A stretch of 64,000 nt of DNA from Pseudomonas nunensis (GCF_024296925.1 NZ_CP101125.1:4652501-4716500), one strand, 5' to 3'. Positions 41,715 through 50,647 are shown, counted from the stretch's first letter. Numbers and translations are program-made. Notes: generated from the letters alone by a model not told the origin.

Positions 41715-42950
41715 ATGGACCAGACAACACACACGCAAAACACCTTCACCAACTATCGAAAACTGATCGCGCTGGCGGATCACGACTGGGAAACCGCCGA
41801 AGCCGGGAAAGTCGCCGGACTCAACGTCGACATCCGCAGCGCCAATCGCATGGTGGATCAATACGGGCGGGTATTTCATCACTTCTGCACCACCTCTTAC
41901 CTGGGCCTGGACCATCATCCCGATCTGCTCAAGGGCGCCATGAGCACGTTGTGGGAAACCGGCACCCTGCGCGTCGCCAATTCGAAAAATCGCTGCAAAC
42001 TGGCGATTCTGGAACAGTACGAAACCGAGCTGTCCGAGCTGTTCGGCACCCGTTGCCTCAGCACCCTGTCGTGCAGCGCGGCGAGCGCCGGAATCCTGCC
42101 GTTGCTGGCCAGCGGCGTGTTTACCGAAAACCGGCCACCGTTGATGGTGTTCGACCGTTTGGCGCATTACTCGATGAATCACCTGAAAGCTGCGTGTGCG
42201 GACGAAACCAGAGTTGTGACGTGTCCGCATAACGACATGGATTTCCTGGAACAACAGTGTCAGCAAAACACCACGGTCGCGTACGTGGCCGATAGCGCCT
42301 ACAGCATGGGTGGGGTGGCGGACATGGACAGTCTGTTGTACCTGAAGGATCGCTACGGGCTGTTTCTCTATCTGGACGATTCCCACGCCCTTTCCGCTGT
42401 CGGAAAACTCGGCGCCGGTCTGGCACGCCCACGGTTGCAGGCCCTTGATGATGACTGCCTGATCGTCGCGTCACTGGGCAAATCGTTCGGTGCCAGTGGC
42501 GGCGTGGTCATGCTCGGCAGCGAACGCCAGAAGAAGCTGATTCAACGTTACGGTGGCCCGAGCAATTGGTCGCAGAGCCTCAACAGCGCAGCCATCGGTG
42601 CCGGCCGGGCTTCGATCAAGCTGCACCGCACCGCTGAATTCGCCGCGTTGCAGGAAAAACTTCAGGTTAATATCCAGCTCTTTGACAGCCTGATCCGCAC
42701 CGAACAGCACGGCAGCAACATGGCGATTCGTCTGATCCGCTGCGGCGAAGCAGGGCTGGCCAACAGCCTGGCGACCGAACTGGCCAATCTCGGTTTTTTC
42801 ACCTCGGCGGTGTTTTTCCCGGTGGTTGCGCAAGGTCAGGCGGCCATCCGGATTACGTTGCGCGCCGATATGGATGCCACGTTGATTCGCCACTTTTGTG
42901 AACTCATCACCGAGCTTTTGCGCACTCACGGCCGGGACGTCAACTGCTGA
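41715..42950 (+). CDS. Alpha-oxoamine synthase-like PLP enzyme (BioF/serine palmitoyltransferase/CqsA fold)
   Basis: 411 residues from ATG 41715, with AAGGAAAGG upstream. PLP residues: DDSHALSAVGKLGAGL with Asp221-His224 and the Schiff-base Lys256 in VASLGKSFGASGG; the His in FDRLAHYSMN matches the ring-stacking region. These are the marks of enzymes that join an amino acid to an acyl-CoA and release CO2. It is not next to biotin genes and is longer than BioF, so the true substrates are open. A Bcr/CflA-type exporter gene follows after 16 bases. Confidence 0.85.
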   Translation: MDQTTHTQNTFTNYRKLIALADHDWETAEAGKVAGLNVDIRSANRMVDQYGRVFHHFCTTSYLGLDHHPDLLKGAMSTLWETGTLRVANSKNRCKLAILEQYETELSELFGTRCLSTLSCSAASAGILPLLASGVFTENRPPLMVFDRLAHYSMNHLKAACADETRVVTCPHNDMDFLEQQCQQNTTVAYVADSAYSMGGVADMDSLLYLKDRYGLFLYLDDSHALSAVGKLGAGLARPRLQALDDDCLIVASLGKSFGASGGVVMLGSERQKKLIQRYGGPSNWSQSLNSAAIGAGRASIKLHRTAEFAALQEKLQVNIQLFDSLIRTEQHGSNMAIRLIRCGEAGLANSLATELANLGFFTSAVFFPVVAQGQAAIRITLRADMDATLIRHFCELITELLRTHGRDVNC

Positions 42951-42966
42951 ACCCAGGGAAGATTCC

Positions 42967-44133
42967 ATGAAAAGCACCACCACCCTCCTCGTCACCTGCA
43001 GCACGGTTTTTCTCGCGCAATTGGGCATGAGCATTTACCTGCCGGCGCTGCCAGAGATTGCCCGGCATTTGTCCGCCGAGGCATCGCAGGTGTCCTGGGG
43101 GTTGGCGGTGTACCTGATCGGCATGGCGCTGCCGATGTTGTTCTGGGGCAGCCTTGGCCAGCGAATCGGGCGTAAACCGGTTTTGCTCGCGGCACTCGGC
43201 ATTTATGGCCTGGGCAACCTGGCCTTGCCCTTGAGTCAGACGCTGGAGTCCTTCCTGTGTTTTCGACTGATTCAGGGCATTGGCGCCAGCGGAATTTCGG
43301 TGATGGCCCGGGTGTTGATCCGAGACAGTTTTCGCGGTGATCTGCTGGCCAAGGCGTTGTCCTGGATTTCGATTTCCTTCGTCGTGGCGTTGGGGATTGG
43401 CCAGTATTTGGGGTCGATCATTCAAGTGACGCTGGGCTGGCCGGGGATCTTTTATCTGCTGGGAGGCGTGAGCCTGGCAATGGCGCTGATCGTGTCACGG
43501 GTCGCCTTCCCGGTGCTGACAGAAGAAAATGCGCAGTCCTCCGCATGGCCAAGTTACTGGCGCATCCTTCGTCATAAAGCGTTCCTGCTGCCGGCCCTCG
43601 CAGGCGGCCTCGGTTACGGGGTGATCATCGCGTTCAACACTGCGGCGCCGTTGATCCTGCAAGGGCCGTTCAACTGGTCCGCCGTGGATTACGGATTGCT
43701 GGGCTGGCCAATCAGCGCAGCGTATTTCCTCGGAGCGCTGGGCGTGAATCGCTTCGTGCTGCGAACCGGTCAGCATTGGCTGATGACCCTGGGTGTGGGA
43801 CTGGTGCTGGCCGGCTGCGGAGTGATGTTGCTGGGGAGTCTGGCGGGGACGTCGGTGGCCTTGCTGTTCTGGCTGCCCTACTGCGTTGCTGTGCTCGGCC
43901 AGTCGTTGAACTATCCGATCAGCCTGTCGCTGGCCAACGACGGTTCACCGGTCGGCGGTGCCTATGCGATGGCGTTGAGCGGTTTCATTCATCAACTGAT
44001 GGCCGCCGTCATTGGCGGCATCGCCAGCCTGATCGCCAGTCAGCAGGCGTGGCCGTTGTCGTTGCTGTGCACCTTGCTGGCCCTGGGCGCGATGCTCTGC
44101 GTGAAGCTCGCGCCGGGTCGCAAAACCGTTTAG
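42967..44133 (+). CDS. MFS efflux transporter, Bcr/CflA type
   Basis: 388 residues from ATG 42967, 12 predicted membrane segments. Family marks: [20 protein letters not shown] in helix 1, [18 protein letters not shown], and [19 protein letters not shown]. These drug/metabolite exporters typically pump out small molecules. The 16-base gap from the oxoamine-synthase gene makes a two-gene operon in which the transporter probably exports the synthase product. Confidence 0.86.
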   Translation: MKSTTTLLVTCSTVFLAQLGMSIYLPALPEIARHLSAEASQVSWGLAVYLIGMALPMLFWGSLGQRIGRKPVLLAALGIYGLGNLALPLSQTLESFLCFRLIQGIGASGISVMARVLIRDSFRGDLLAKALSWISISFVVALGIGQYLGSIIQVTLGWPGIFYLLGGVSLAMALIVSRVAFPVLTEENAQSSAWPSYWRILRHKAFLLPALAGGLGYGVIIAFNTAAPLILQGPFNWSAVDYGLLGWPISAAYFLGALGVNRFVLRTGQHWLMTLGVGLVLAGCGVMLLGSLAGTSVALLFWLPYCVAVLGQSLNYPISLSLANDGSPVGGAYAMALSGFIHQLMAAVIGGIASLIASQQAWPLSLLCTLLALGAMLCVKLAPGRKTV

Positions 44134-45278
44134 AACGCGCTGCGGAAAATCTCCTCGATCTGCCGTTGATCCGCCGCGCGCGGGTTGGTCAGGCCACACG
44201 CGTCTTTCAGGGCGTTGGTAGCGAGGATCGGGATGTCGTTGAGCTTGGCACCAAGGTCACGCAAGCCGCCGGGGATTTCCACGTCCCGGGCCAAACTGCG
44301 AATCGCCGCGATGGCTGCTTGCGCGCCTTCTTCCGGGCTGAAACCACGAATGTCGGCGCCCATGGCGTGGGCCACATCGGTCAGGCGATTGGCGCAGACC
44401 AGCGCGTTGAAGCTTTGCACATGCGGCAGCAGCACCGCGTTACACACGCCGTGGGGCAAGTCGTAGAAACCGCCCAACTGGTGGGCCATGGCGTGGACAT
44501 ATCCCAGCGAAGCGTTGTTAAACGCCATGCCGGCGAGGAACTGCGCGTATGCCATGTTTTCCCGGGCCGCCATGTCGCTGCCGTCGCGCACGGCCAGACG
44601 CAGGTTGTTGCTGATCAGGGTGATGGCCTTCAGCGCGCAGGCGTCGGTGATCGGGTTGGCGGCGGTGGAAACGTAGGCTTCGATGGCGTGGGTCAGCGCA
44701 TCCATGCCGGTGGCGGCGGTCAGGCTTTTGGGCATCGCGACCATCAGCGCCGGGTCGTTGACCGACAGCAACGGTGTAACGTTGCGATCGACGATGGCCA
44801 TTTTCACGTGGCGCGATTCGTCGGTGATGATGCAGAAACGCGTCATCTCGCTGGCGGTGCCGGCCGTGGTGTTGATCGCGATCAGCGGCAGTTGCGGCTT
44901 CTCGGATTGATCGACGCCTTCGTAGTCGCGGATCTGCCCGCCGTTGGTCGCGCACAGGGCGATGCCTTTGGCGCAGTCGTGGGGCGAACCGCCGCCCAGC
45001 GACACCACGAAATCACAGCGACTTTCCTTGAGCAGGCCCAGGCCGCGCTCGACGTTGGCGATGCTCGGGTTGGGCCTGGCGCCGTCGAAAATCACCGAGT
45101 CGATGTCCAGCTGCGCCAGTTTCTCGGCAATCATCGCCGCCACGCCGGCCTTGGCCAACCCGGCGTCGGTGACGATCAGCGCCTTGCGAAAACCGTACTT
45201 GCGAATGGCGTCCATGGCTTCGTCGAGGCACCCGGTGCCCATGATGTTCACGGCGGGGATGAAGAACGTGCTGCTCAT
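44130..45278 (-). CDS. Iron-containing (group III) alcohol dehydrogenase
   Basis: 382 residues. NAD-binding motif [19 protein letters not shown]; iron ligands in [41 protein letters not shown]. Family members oxidise ethanol, propanediol, lactaldehyde or threonine; the substrate cannot be read. It overlaps the MFS stop by four bases on the opposite strand, so its transcript is convergent with the oxoamine operon. Confidence 0.9.
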   Translation of the reverse strand: MSSTFFIPAVNIMGTGCLDEAMDAIRKYGFRKALIVTDAGLAKAGVAAMIAEKLAQLDIDSVIFDGARPNPSIANVERGLGLLKESRCDFVVSLGGGSPHDCAKGIALCATNGGQIRDYEGVDQSEKPQLPLIAINTTAGTASEMTRFCIITDESRHVKMAIVDRNVTPLLSVNDPALMVAMPKSLTAATGMDALTHAIEAYVSTAANPITDACALKAITLISNNLRLAVRDGSDMAARENMAYAQFLAGMAFNNASLGYVHAMAHQLGGFYDLPHGVCNAVLLPHVQSFNALVCANRLTDVAHAMGADIRGFSPEEGAQAAIAAIRSLARDVEIPGGLRDLGAKLNDIPILATNALKDACGLTNPRAADQRQIEEIFRSAF

Positions 45279-45435
45279 GGCGAATCTCCTGCGAGGGGCC
45301 GAATCGATAGCTCCAATTCAGCGGATGAGCACAGGATCGACCGATCAGTCTCGGCGCATGTTGATCTGGCTCAATCCCCGGTCGTGATAAAGTCGCCGCC
45401 CATCAGACCTTTTGCTTTTTGAGACGACCAACGCA

Positions 45436-46455
45436 ATGACCGATTTCCAGGATGTCGACGCCCAACTTGAAGACTGGAACGCCTTGCGCACCACCGCTTC
45501 GTTCAGCGGCCTGCTGCTGGGCAACGGCGCCAGCCGCGCGGTGTGGGATGACTTTGGCTACGACTCGCTGTTCGAAAATGCGCGTACCGTCGAAGAAAAA
45601 CCCCTGAGCCAGTCCGAGCTGAGTGTGTTCGACGCCTTGCAGACCCGCAGTTTCGAGCAGGTCCTCAGCGCGCTGAAAATCACCAGCCGCGTCAACAAAG
45701 CCCTGGCCGTCAGCTCCGCCGCGCCGCGCAATCGCTACTACGCGATCAAGGAAGCGCTGATCAACACCGTGCACGCGGTGCACATTCCTTGGCGACTGGT
45801 GGTGCCGTCGACGTTGGCGACGATCAACCGGGAACTGGCCAACTATCAGACGGTGTTCACCACCAATTACGATTTGCTCGGTAACTGGGCGATCCAGCAC
45901 CAGCCTGATGCGATCACCGACCTTTTTCACGGCGCGGAGCCAAGTTTTGACTTGAGCGCCAGCGCGACCGACAAGCCGCGTTTGCTGTACCTGCACGGTG
46001 GCCTGCACCTGGTGCGCAATCAGGACGGCACCGCACGCAAATTGATGTCGACCGAGGGCACATTGCTCGGCAGTTTCGCGATCAACAACACCATCAAGAC
46101 GCTGGATGACGTGCCGCTGTTCGTCAACGAAGGCCCGGCCCAGGACAAGCTCAAGACCATCCGCAGTTCGGATTATTTGTCGTTTTGCTATGACCAGTTA
46201 TTGGGGCATGGCGAGGGGTTGTGCATCTTCGGGCATGCGCTGGGCGAGCAGGACAGCCACATCATCCACGCGTTGCGCCAGGCGAAACCGAAGGTGGTGG
46301 CGGTGTCGATTTACCCGCGAACCAAGGCGTTTATCCAGCACCAGAAGCGGCATTACGCGAAGGTGTTTGAGGGGACGGGGGTTGAGTTGCGGTTTTTTGA
46401 TTCCAAGACACATGCGCTTGGTAACCCGAAGTTGACGGTTCCGGTTGAAGTCTGA
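45436..46455 (+). CDS. DUF4917 SIR2-like protein
   Basis: 339 residues from ATG 45436. Segments fit a SIR2-like Rossmann fold: LLLGNGASRAVWDDFG near the N-terminus, TVFTTNYDLLGNW, LLYLHGGLHLV and GLCIFGHALGEQDSHI. These match DUF4917, close to the SIR2_2 group of NAD-hydrolysing proteins that occur in defence systems, but stand-alone DUF4917 has no proved role. It is flanked by a dehydrogenase and an XRE regulator with no partner defence gene, so housekeeping or solo action is possible. Confidence 0.82.
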   Translation: MTDFQDVDAQLEDWNALRTTASFSGLLLGNGASRAVWDDFGYDSLFENARTVEEKPLSQSELSVFDALQTRSFEQVLSALKITSRVNKALAVSSAAPRNRYYAIKEALINTVHAVHIPWRLVVPSTLATINRELANYQTVFTTNYDLLGNWAIQHQPDAITDLFHGAEPSFDLSASATDKPRLLYLHGGLHLVRNQDGTARKLMSTEGTLLGSFAINNTIKTLDDVPLFVNEGPAQDKLKTIRSSDYLSFCYDQLLGHGEGLCIFGHALGEQDSHIIHALRQAKPKVVAVSIYPRTKAFIQHQKRHYAKVFEGTGVELRFFDSKTHALGNPKLTVPVEV

Positions 46456-46469
46456 AGTGAACACCAAAC

Positions 46470-46594
46470 CTGTGGCGAGGGGGCTTGCCCCCGTTGGGTC
46501 GCGAAGCGGCCCCAAGCGATCCTTCAGTTACAACGTGCCAGCAGGTTTTACGACTGCTTCGCAGCCGAACGGGGGCAAGCCCCCTCGCCACAAA
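46470..46594. repeat. REP inverted pair, GGGGGCTTGCCCCC type
   Basis: CTGTGGCGAGGGGGCTTGCC and GGCAAGCCCCCTCGCCACA, with an inner pair GTCGCGAAGCGGCC/ GACTGCTTCGCAGCC. It separates the convergent DUF4917 and XRE-cupin genes. Confidence 0.9.
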
Positions 46595-46602
46595 AGCGTT
46601 CA

Positions 46603-47145
46603 TCATTCTTCCGAGCTATGCACCACCACCAACAACTGCGCCTGAACCTCCCCCACTGACCGGATCCGATGCGGCTTCTGCGCATTGAAGTGCAGCGCAT
46701 CCCCGCGATTGAGCAGCACCCGCTCGTTCATGAAGTCCACTTCCACCTGCCCTTCGTGGACGAACAAAAACTCTTCCCCAAGGTGTTCCTTGAAGGTCTT
46801 GTCGGTGAATTCGTTCGGCGGGTAGATGATGAACGGCAGCAGGCTGCGTTCACTGACCTGATGCGCCAGCACCGCGTAACCGGGGCTGTGGTCGTTGGCG
46901 GCCAGGGATTGGCGCTCGTCGCTGCGCACCAGGCTGTAGCTGTCGAGGCTGATGTTGTCTTCGGAGAACAACTCCTCGACCTTCACGTTCAGCGCCTTGG
47001 CCAGTTTAAGCGCAGCCGCGATCGACGGGGTGTTCAGCCCGCGCTCGACTTTCGACAGATAACTCTTGGTCATGCCGGACTTTTCGGCCAGGGCCTCCAA
47101 GGTCACGCCAAGTTTTTTCCTGAGTAATTTCAAACGGATAGACAT
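46603..47145 (-). CDS. XRE-family regulator with C-terminal cupin
   Basis: 180 residues. HTH at about 6-60 (LRKKLGVTLEALAEKSGMTKSYLSKVERGLNTPS), cupin at about 100-175 (LGEEFLFVHEGQVEVDF, NRGDALHFNAQKPHRI). Such regulators usually sense a small ligand in the cupin and repress neighbouring catabolic genes. It is divergent from the aldolase/lyase operon, and a perfect palindrome lies between them. Confidence 0.9.
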   Translation of the reverse strand: MSIRLKLLRKKLGVTLEALAEKSGMTKSYLSKVERGLNTPSIAAALKLAKALNVKVEELFSEDNISLDSYSLVRSDERQSLAANDHSPGYAVLAHQVSERSLLPFIIYPPNEFTDKTFKEHLGEEFLFVHEGQVEVDFMNERVLLNRGDALHFNAQKPHRIRSVGEVQAQLLVVVHSSEE

Positions 47146-47190
47146 GCGAAGCGATTAATCCATCAAGGAGCCGACGATTTGTGCTTGCCA

Positions 47191-47226
47191 ATGACACAAA
47201 GTGTCATATAGCCTCTTTAGTGTCAT
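47191..47226. promoter_or_regulatory. Operator of the XRE-cupin regulator (candidate)
   Basis: ATGACACAAAGTGTCAT is a perfect 17-base palindrome at 47191-47207, and a further half-site GTGTCAT lies at 47220-47226. It is in the divergent intergenic region, 46 bases before the regulator's start and about 80 before the aldolase gene. Confidence 0.7.
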
Positions 47227-47304
47227 TTGCGCTCACCCACGACCTTGCAAGCAACGGGTAAAACGCAAACCCGACGTCCGTTGAACCAGCCAAAGGACAC
47301 CGAT

Positions 47305-48087
47305 ATGGCCAAGACCTTAGCACTCCCCAAAGACCAACTGGTCAAGCAAGCGCTGATCCAGATGCAAAACACCCTGGCGGATAATACGTGGACCGACCGG
47401 CAAAAGCTGGCCCTGACCTGCCGCATCCTGTTCGAGAATGGTCACGACTCCGGCCTGGCCGGGCAGATTACCGCCCGCGGCCCGCAACCTGGCACCTATT
47501 ACACTCAGCAATTGGGCCTGGGTTTCGATGAAATCACCGCCGGCAATCTGCTGCTGGTCAATGAAGACCTGGAAGTGCTTGAAGGCCACGGCATGCCGAA
47601 CCCGGCCAACCGTTTCCACAGTTGGGTGTACCGCGCCCGGCCGGACGTGAACTGCATCATTCACACGCACCCGACCCACGTGGCTGCGTTGTCGATGCTC
47701 GAAGTGCCGCTGCAGGTTTCGCACATGGACCTGTGCCCGCTCTACGAAGATTGCGCGTTTCTCGAAGCCTGGCCGGGGGTTCCGGTGGGCAATGAAGAAG
47801 GCGAAATCATTGCCGGCGCGCTCGGCGACAAACGCGCGATCCTGCTTTCCCACCACGGCCAGTTGTCCACTGGCGCGAGCATCGAGGAAGCCTGCGTGAT
47901 TGCGCAACTGATCGAACGCGCGGCGAAGTTGCAGCTGCTGGCGATGAGCGCCGGGACAATCAAACCGATCTTGCCGGAGCTGGGTCGCGAAGCCCATGAC
48001 TGGATTTCCAAGCCTAAACGCCACGCCGCCGCATTCAACTATTACGCTCGGCAGAACCTGCGCCAACACGCCGATTGCCTGAACTGA
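47305..48087 (+). CDS. Class II aldolase/adducin-type enzyme
   Basis: 260 residues from ATG 47305, with AAAGGACA upstream. The zinc-binding set is IHTHPTHVAALS (two His) and SHHGQLSTG (third). The family cleaves or epimerises phosphorylated and free sugars or acids. Its neighbours are an XRE-cupin regulator upstream and a DapA-like lyase 29 bases downstream, so the two enzymes probably act in sequence on one sugar acid or amino acid. Confidence 0.85.
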   Translation: MAKTLALPKDQLVKQALIQMQNTLADNTWTDRQKLALTCRILFENGHDSGLAGQITARGPQPGTYYTQQLGLGFDEITAGNLLLVNEDLEVLEGHGMPNPANRFHSWVYRARPDVNCIIHTHPTHVAALSMLEVPLQVSHMDLCPLYEDCAFLEAWPGVPVGNEEGEIIAGALGDKRAILLSHHGQLSTGASIEEACVIAQLIERAAKLQLLAMSAGTIKPILPELGREAHDWISKPKRHAAAFNYYARQNLRQHADCLN

Positions 48088-48116
48088 TCTCATTCATTTT
48101 CAAAAGGAGCGACCCC

Positions 48117-49004
48117 ATGTCGACCCCAAACATTCACGGCATCATCGGCTACACCATCACCCCGTTTACCGCTAATGGCGAAGGCGTCGATCTGAAGGCG
48201 CTCGGGCGTTCCATCGACCGACTGATCGACAGCGGCGTCCACGCTATCGCGCCGCTGGGCAGCACCGGCGAAGGCGCGTACCTGAGCGACGCGGAGTGGG
48301 ATCAGGTCAGCGAATTCAGTATCCAGCATGTGGCAAAACGCGTACCGACCATCGTCAGCGTGTCCGACCTGACCACTGCCAAAGCGGTGCGCCGCGCGCG
48401 TTTCGCCGAAGCCCATGGCGCCGATGTGGTGATGGTGCTGCCAGCGTCCTACTGGAAACTCAGCGAAGCGGAAATCCTCGCCCACTACCGCGCCATCGGC
48501 GAGAGCATCGGCGTGCCGATCATGCTCTACAACAACCCGGCCACCAGCGGCACGGACATGTCGGTGGAACTGATCCTGCAGATTTTCAACGCCGTGGAAA
48601 ACGTCACGATGGTCAAGGAAAGCACCGGCGACATCCAGCGCATGCACAAGCTGCAACTGCTCGGCGAAGGTCAGGTGCCGTTCTACAACGGTTGCAACCC
48701 ACTCGCGCTGGAAGCGTTTGCCGCCGGGGCGAAAGGCTGGTGCACAGCGGCGCCGAACCTGATTCCGCAACTCAATCTTGATTTGTATGAAGCGGTGCTG
48801 GCCAATGATTTGGGCAAGGCGCGTGAGTTGTTCTATCGCCAGTTGCCGCTGCTGGACTTCATCCTCAAGGGCGGTTTGCCGGCGACGATCAAGGCCGGGT
48901 TGCGCATGACCGGGCTGGAAGTGGGTGATCCACGGTTGCCGGTGTTTCCGTTGAGCGAGGCGGGTTGCGGGCAGCTTCAAGGATTGCTGAAAGCACTGCG
49001 CTGA
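48117..49004 (+). CDS. Dihydrodipicolinate synthase-family aldolase
   Basis: 295 residues with AAAAGGAGCG upstream. The Schiff-base Lys167 is in TMVKESTGDI and Tyr138 in LYNNPATSG; the pyruvate-loop is PLGSTGEGAYL. These are marks of N-acetylneuraminate lyase/DapA enzymes that split or form pyruvate-linked compounds. Not a housekeeping dapA, since it stands beside a class II aldolase and XRE-cupin regulator. Substrate unknown. Confidence 0.87.
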   Translation: MSTPNIHGIIGYTITPFTANGEGVDLKALGRSIDRLIDSGVHAIAPLGSTGEGAYLSDAEWDQVSEFSIQHVAKRVPTIVSVSDLTTAKAVRRARFAEAHGADVVMVLPASYWKLSEAEILAHYRAIGESIGVPIMLYNNPATSGTDMSVELILQIFNAVENVTMVKESTGDIQRMHKLQLLGEGQVPFYNGCNPLALEAFAAGAKGWCTAAPNLIPQLNLDLYEAVLANDLGKARELFYRQLPLLDFILKGGLPATIKAGLRMTGLEVGDPRLPVFPLSEAGCGQLQGLLKALR

Positions 49005-49026
49005 TCTCCAAAAACACACAATCCCC

Positions 49027-49111
49027 ATGTGGGAGCGGGCTTGCTCGCGAAGGCGGAGTGTCAGTCGACAAAGATGTTGTCTGATACACCGCTTTCGCGA
49101 GCAAGCCCGCT
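49027..49111. repeat. REP pair interrupted by the IS110 element
   Basis: Left arm ATGTGGGAGCGGGCTTGCTC (49027-49051); the right arm begins at 49094 and breaks after GCCCGCT at 49111. The missing CCCACAT is at 50280-50286 on the other side of the IS, so joining the two flanks restores a normal REP pair. Confidence 0.9.
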
Positions 49112-49312
49112 TGTATGTTTAGACTTGAAGGGGTGGGCGGGACTAAAAGCTCGATTCTGACTCTGACCAGTACAGACCGTGGGAGACTTCTCATCCCGCC
49201 CCTTCTACCCAAAGCGCCGATAAGGAATTCATCGGTAAAACCGACGATAGAGGCAAGCCAGCGCAAGGGTAAACCCCGACAAGCACCTAAACCCTAGCTC
49301 CGAGGATTCGTC
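49112..49312 (+). ncRNA. Candidate bridge RNA of the IS110 element
   Basis: The left non-coding end has a first stem GGGCGGGA (49135-49142) with TCCCGCCC (49194-49201). Its loop contains AAGCTCG (49147-49153), which can pair with the bottom strand of the left target with one G-U, and GTGGGAG (49179-49185), which is fully complementary to the right target CTCCCAC including the CT core. Further on, ATAGA (49247-49251) and ACAAG (49279-49283) match the left and right donor ends, ACAAG again including AG opposite CT. This reads as target and donor loops of a bridge RNA. Ends are not determined. Confidence 0.7.
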
Positions 49313-50248
49313 ATGACAATCCTTACTTTGCAGACCGTGGTTGGCATCGATATCGCCAAGGCTGAAATCGTTGCTTATCGTACCGATCGTCAAATCACTG
49401 ACACCATCAAAAACGATCGAACAGCCCTCAAACGCTGGCTTAAAACACTGCCCGCGCAAAGTGCTATCGCCGTTGAAGCTACCAACATCTATCACCTGGA
49501 CACCGTCGAGCTCGCTCATGCAATGGGCCATCAGGTCTATGTCGTGGACGCTTATCGGGTGAGCAACTATCGCCGTGGTATCGGTCAGCGAGCCAAGAAC
49601 GATCCCTGCGATGCTCGTCTGCTGGCGCGCTATTTGACGAATGAACAAGACGGGCTGCGGATCTGGAGCCCGCCACCCAAGGCCTACACTTCGCTGAAAA
49701 GCCTGCTCCACAGGCGTGCGACGCTGATCCAGAACCACGCTGGTCTGATGCTGAGCTGGGCCAATGAGCCCTTACTGAAGAAAGTGCAGGCCGCCCAGCA
49801 AAAGGCCTTCAAGCAAGCGGATCAGGCCATTCAGAAACTGCTGCGCAAGGTCAGCAAAGAGGCAGGTATTGACGACAATATCGACCGTTGCAAAGCCATC
49901 GAAGGGGTTGGCGAACTGACCGCCACTGGGTTGGCGACGACCTTTATGCGCGGTGATTTTGCCAATGGTGATGCGTTTATCGCGTTTCTGGGGATGGACC
50001 TTACGGTCGATGACTCCGGGAAGAAAAACGGGCCCCGGTATCTGACCAAAAAAGGGGATCCGGAAGTACGCCGGCTGGCTTACAACGCAGCCATGGCGGC
50101 CTGCCGCTCGGCTAAATGGAAGCCGTTTTACGAGGCGTATTTGGCAAGAGGCTTCTCAAAAACCCAAGCCTTGGTAGCCCTTGCCCGGAAACTCTGCCGG
50201 GTGGCATTTGCCCTGATGAAAAATCAGAGCGAATACCGACCGGCTTGA
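49313..50248 (+). CDS. IS110-family transposase
   Basis: 311 residues. The N-terminal RuvC-like domain shows VVGIDIAKAEIVAYR (first Asp), AIAVEATN (Glu) and KNDPCDARLLARY (two Asp), the DEDD set. The C-terminal Tnp domain has IEGVGELTATGLAT and the stretch DDSGKKNGPRYLTKKGD; the Ser in SGKK is a candidate for the nucleophilic serine of this family. CTCCGAGGATTCGTC precedes the ATG. Length is normal, so the copy may be active. Confidence 0.93.
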   Translation: MTILTLQTVVGIDIAKAEIVAYRTDRQITDTIKNDRTALKRWLKTLPAQSAIAVEATNIYHLDTVELAHAMGHQVYVVDAYRVSNYRRGIGQRAKNDPCDARLLARYLTNEQDGLRIWSPPPKAYTSLKSLLHRRATLIQNHAGLMLSWANEPLLKKVQAAQQKAFKQADQAIQKLLRKVSKEAGIDDNIDRCKAIEGVGELTATGLATTFMRGDFANGDAFIAFLGMDLTVDDSGKKNGPRYLTKKGDPEVRRLAYNAAMAACRSAKWKPFYEAYLARGFSKTQALVALARKLCRVAFALMKNQSEYRPA

Positions 50249-50302
50249 AGTTACAGGGTTGCCCTGCAACATAGAATCTCCCACATTAGATTTTCGATGT
50301 AG

Positions 50303-50647
50303 CTAGAGCACCGGCAACGTCTTGTCCTTGATCACCGTCGTCGGCCCGTTCGCCTTGACGCTGGCGATGCCCTTCTCCCGCGCAGCGTCCGAGGAATATG
50401 CCTCGCTGCTGCCAATCACCTCGTGATTACCCGCCTTGAGGTTGAAGTAAGGATGACCATCCTTGGTGGTCTTTTTCTCGTAGCGTTCATCCTGCGGGCT
50501 GTTTTTCTGCACGGCGGCAATCCCGCCCTCGGCAGCGGCGCGGGTGGTGTAGTGCTCGCTGTTCAGAATGGTTTCGGCATTCGCCGCTTTCAGCACAAAA
50601 CGAAACTGCCCGATGCTGGTTTTGCTCAGTTCATACCATCCAGACAT
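50303..50647 (-). CDS. YegP-type DUF1508 protein
   Basis: 114 residues from ATG 50647 (MSGWYELSK), with AGGAGAAGC upstream; the longer reading to 50758 is rejected. Two tandem copies of the DUF1508 unit: about residues 10-55 (FRFVLKAANAETILNSEHY) and 63-108 (PYFNLKAGNHEVIGSSEAY). Small beta-rich protein of unknown function. Just downstream of the IS right end. Confidence 0.87.
   Translation of the reverse strand: MSGWYELSKTSIGQFRFVLKAANAETILNSEHYTTRAAAEGGIAAVQKNSPQDERYEKKTTKDGHPYFNLKAGNHEVIGSSEAYSSDAAREKGIASVKANGPTTVIKDKTLPVL

Larger units (their letters stand above)
49112..50279 (+). mobile_element. IS110-family insertion sequence inserted in a REP arm
   Basis: 1168 bases, including one copy of the CT core. 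The dinucleotide CT is present at both junctions (49110-49111 and 50278-50279), and joining the flanks at CT restores a REP arm. No long terminal inverted repeats are seen, as is normal for IS110. It holds a 311-residue transposase, a 200-base left non-coding end (candidate bridge RNA) and a short right end with a GTTGC/GCAAC hairpin at 50258-50270. The REP-targeted behaviour is known in the IS110 family (IS621, some Pseudomonas elements). Confidence 0.9.

Noticed and set aside
49313..50248. DDE transposase with terminal inverted repeats and target duplication
   Set aside because: No inverted ends and no duplication beyond CT; the motif set is that of IS110.
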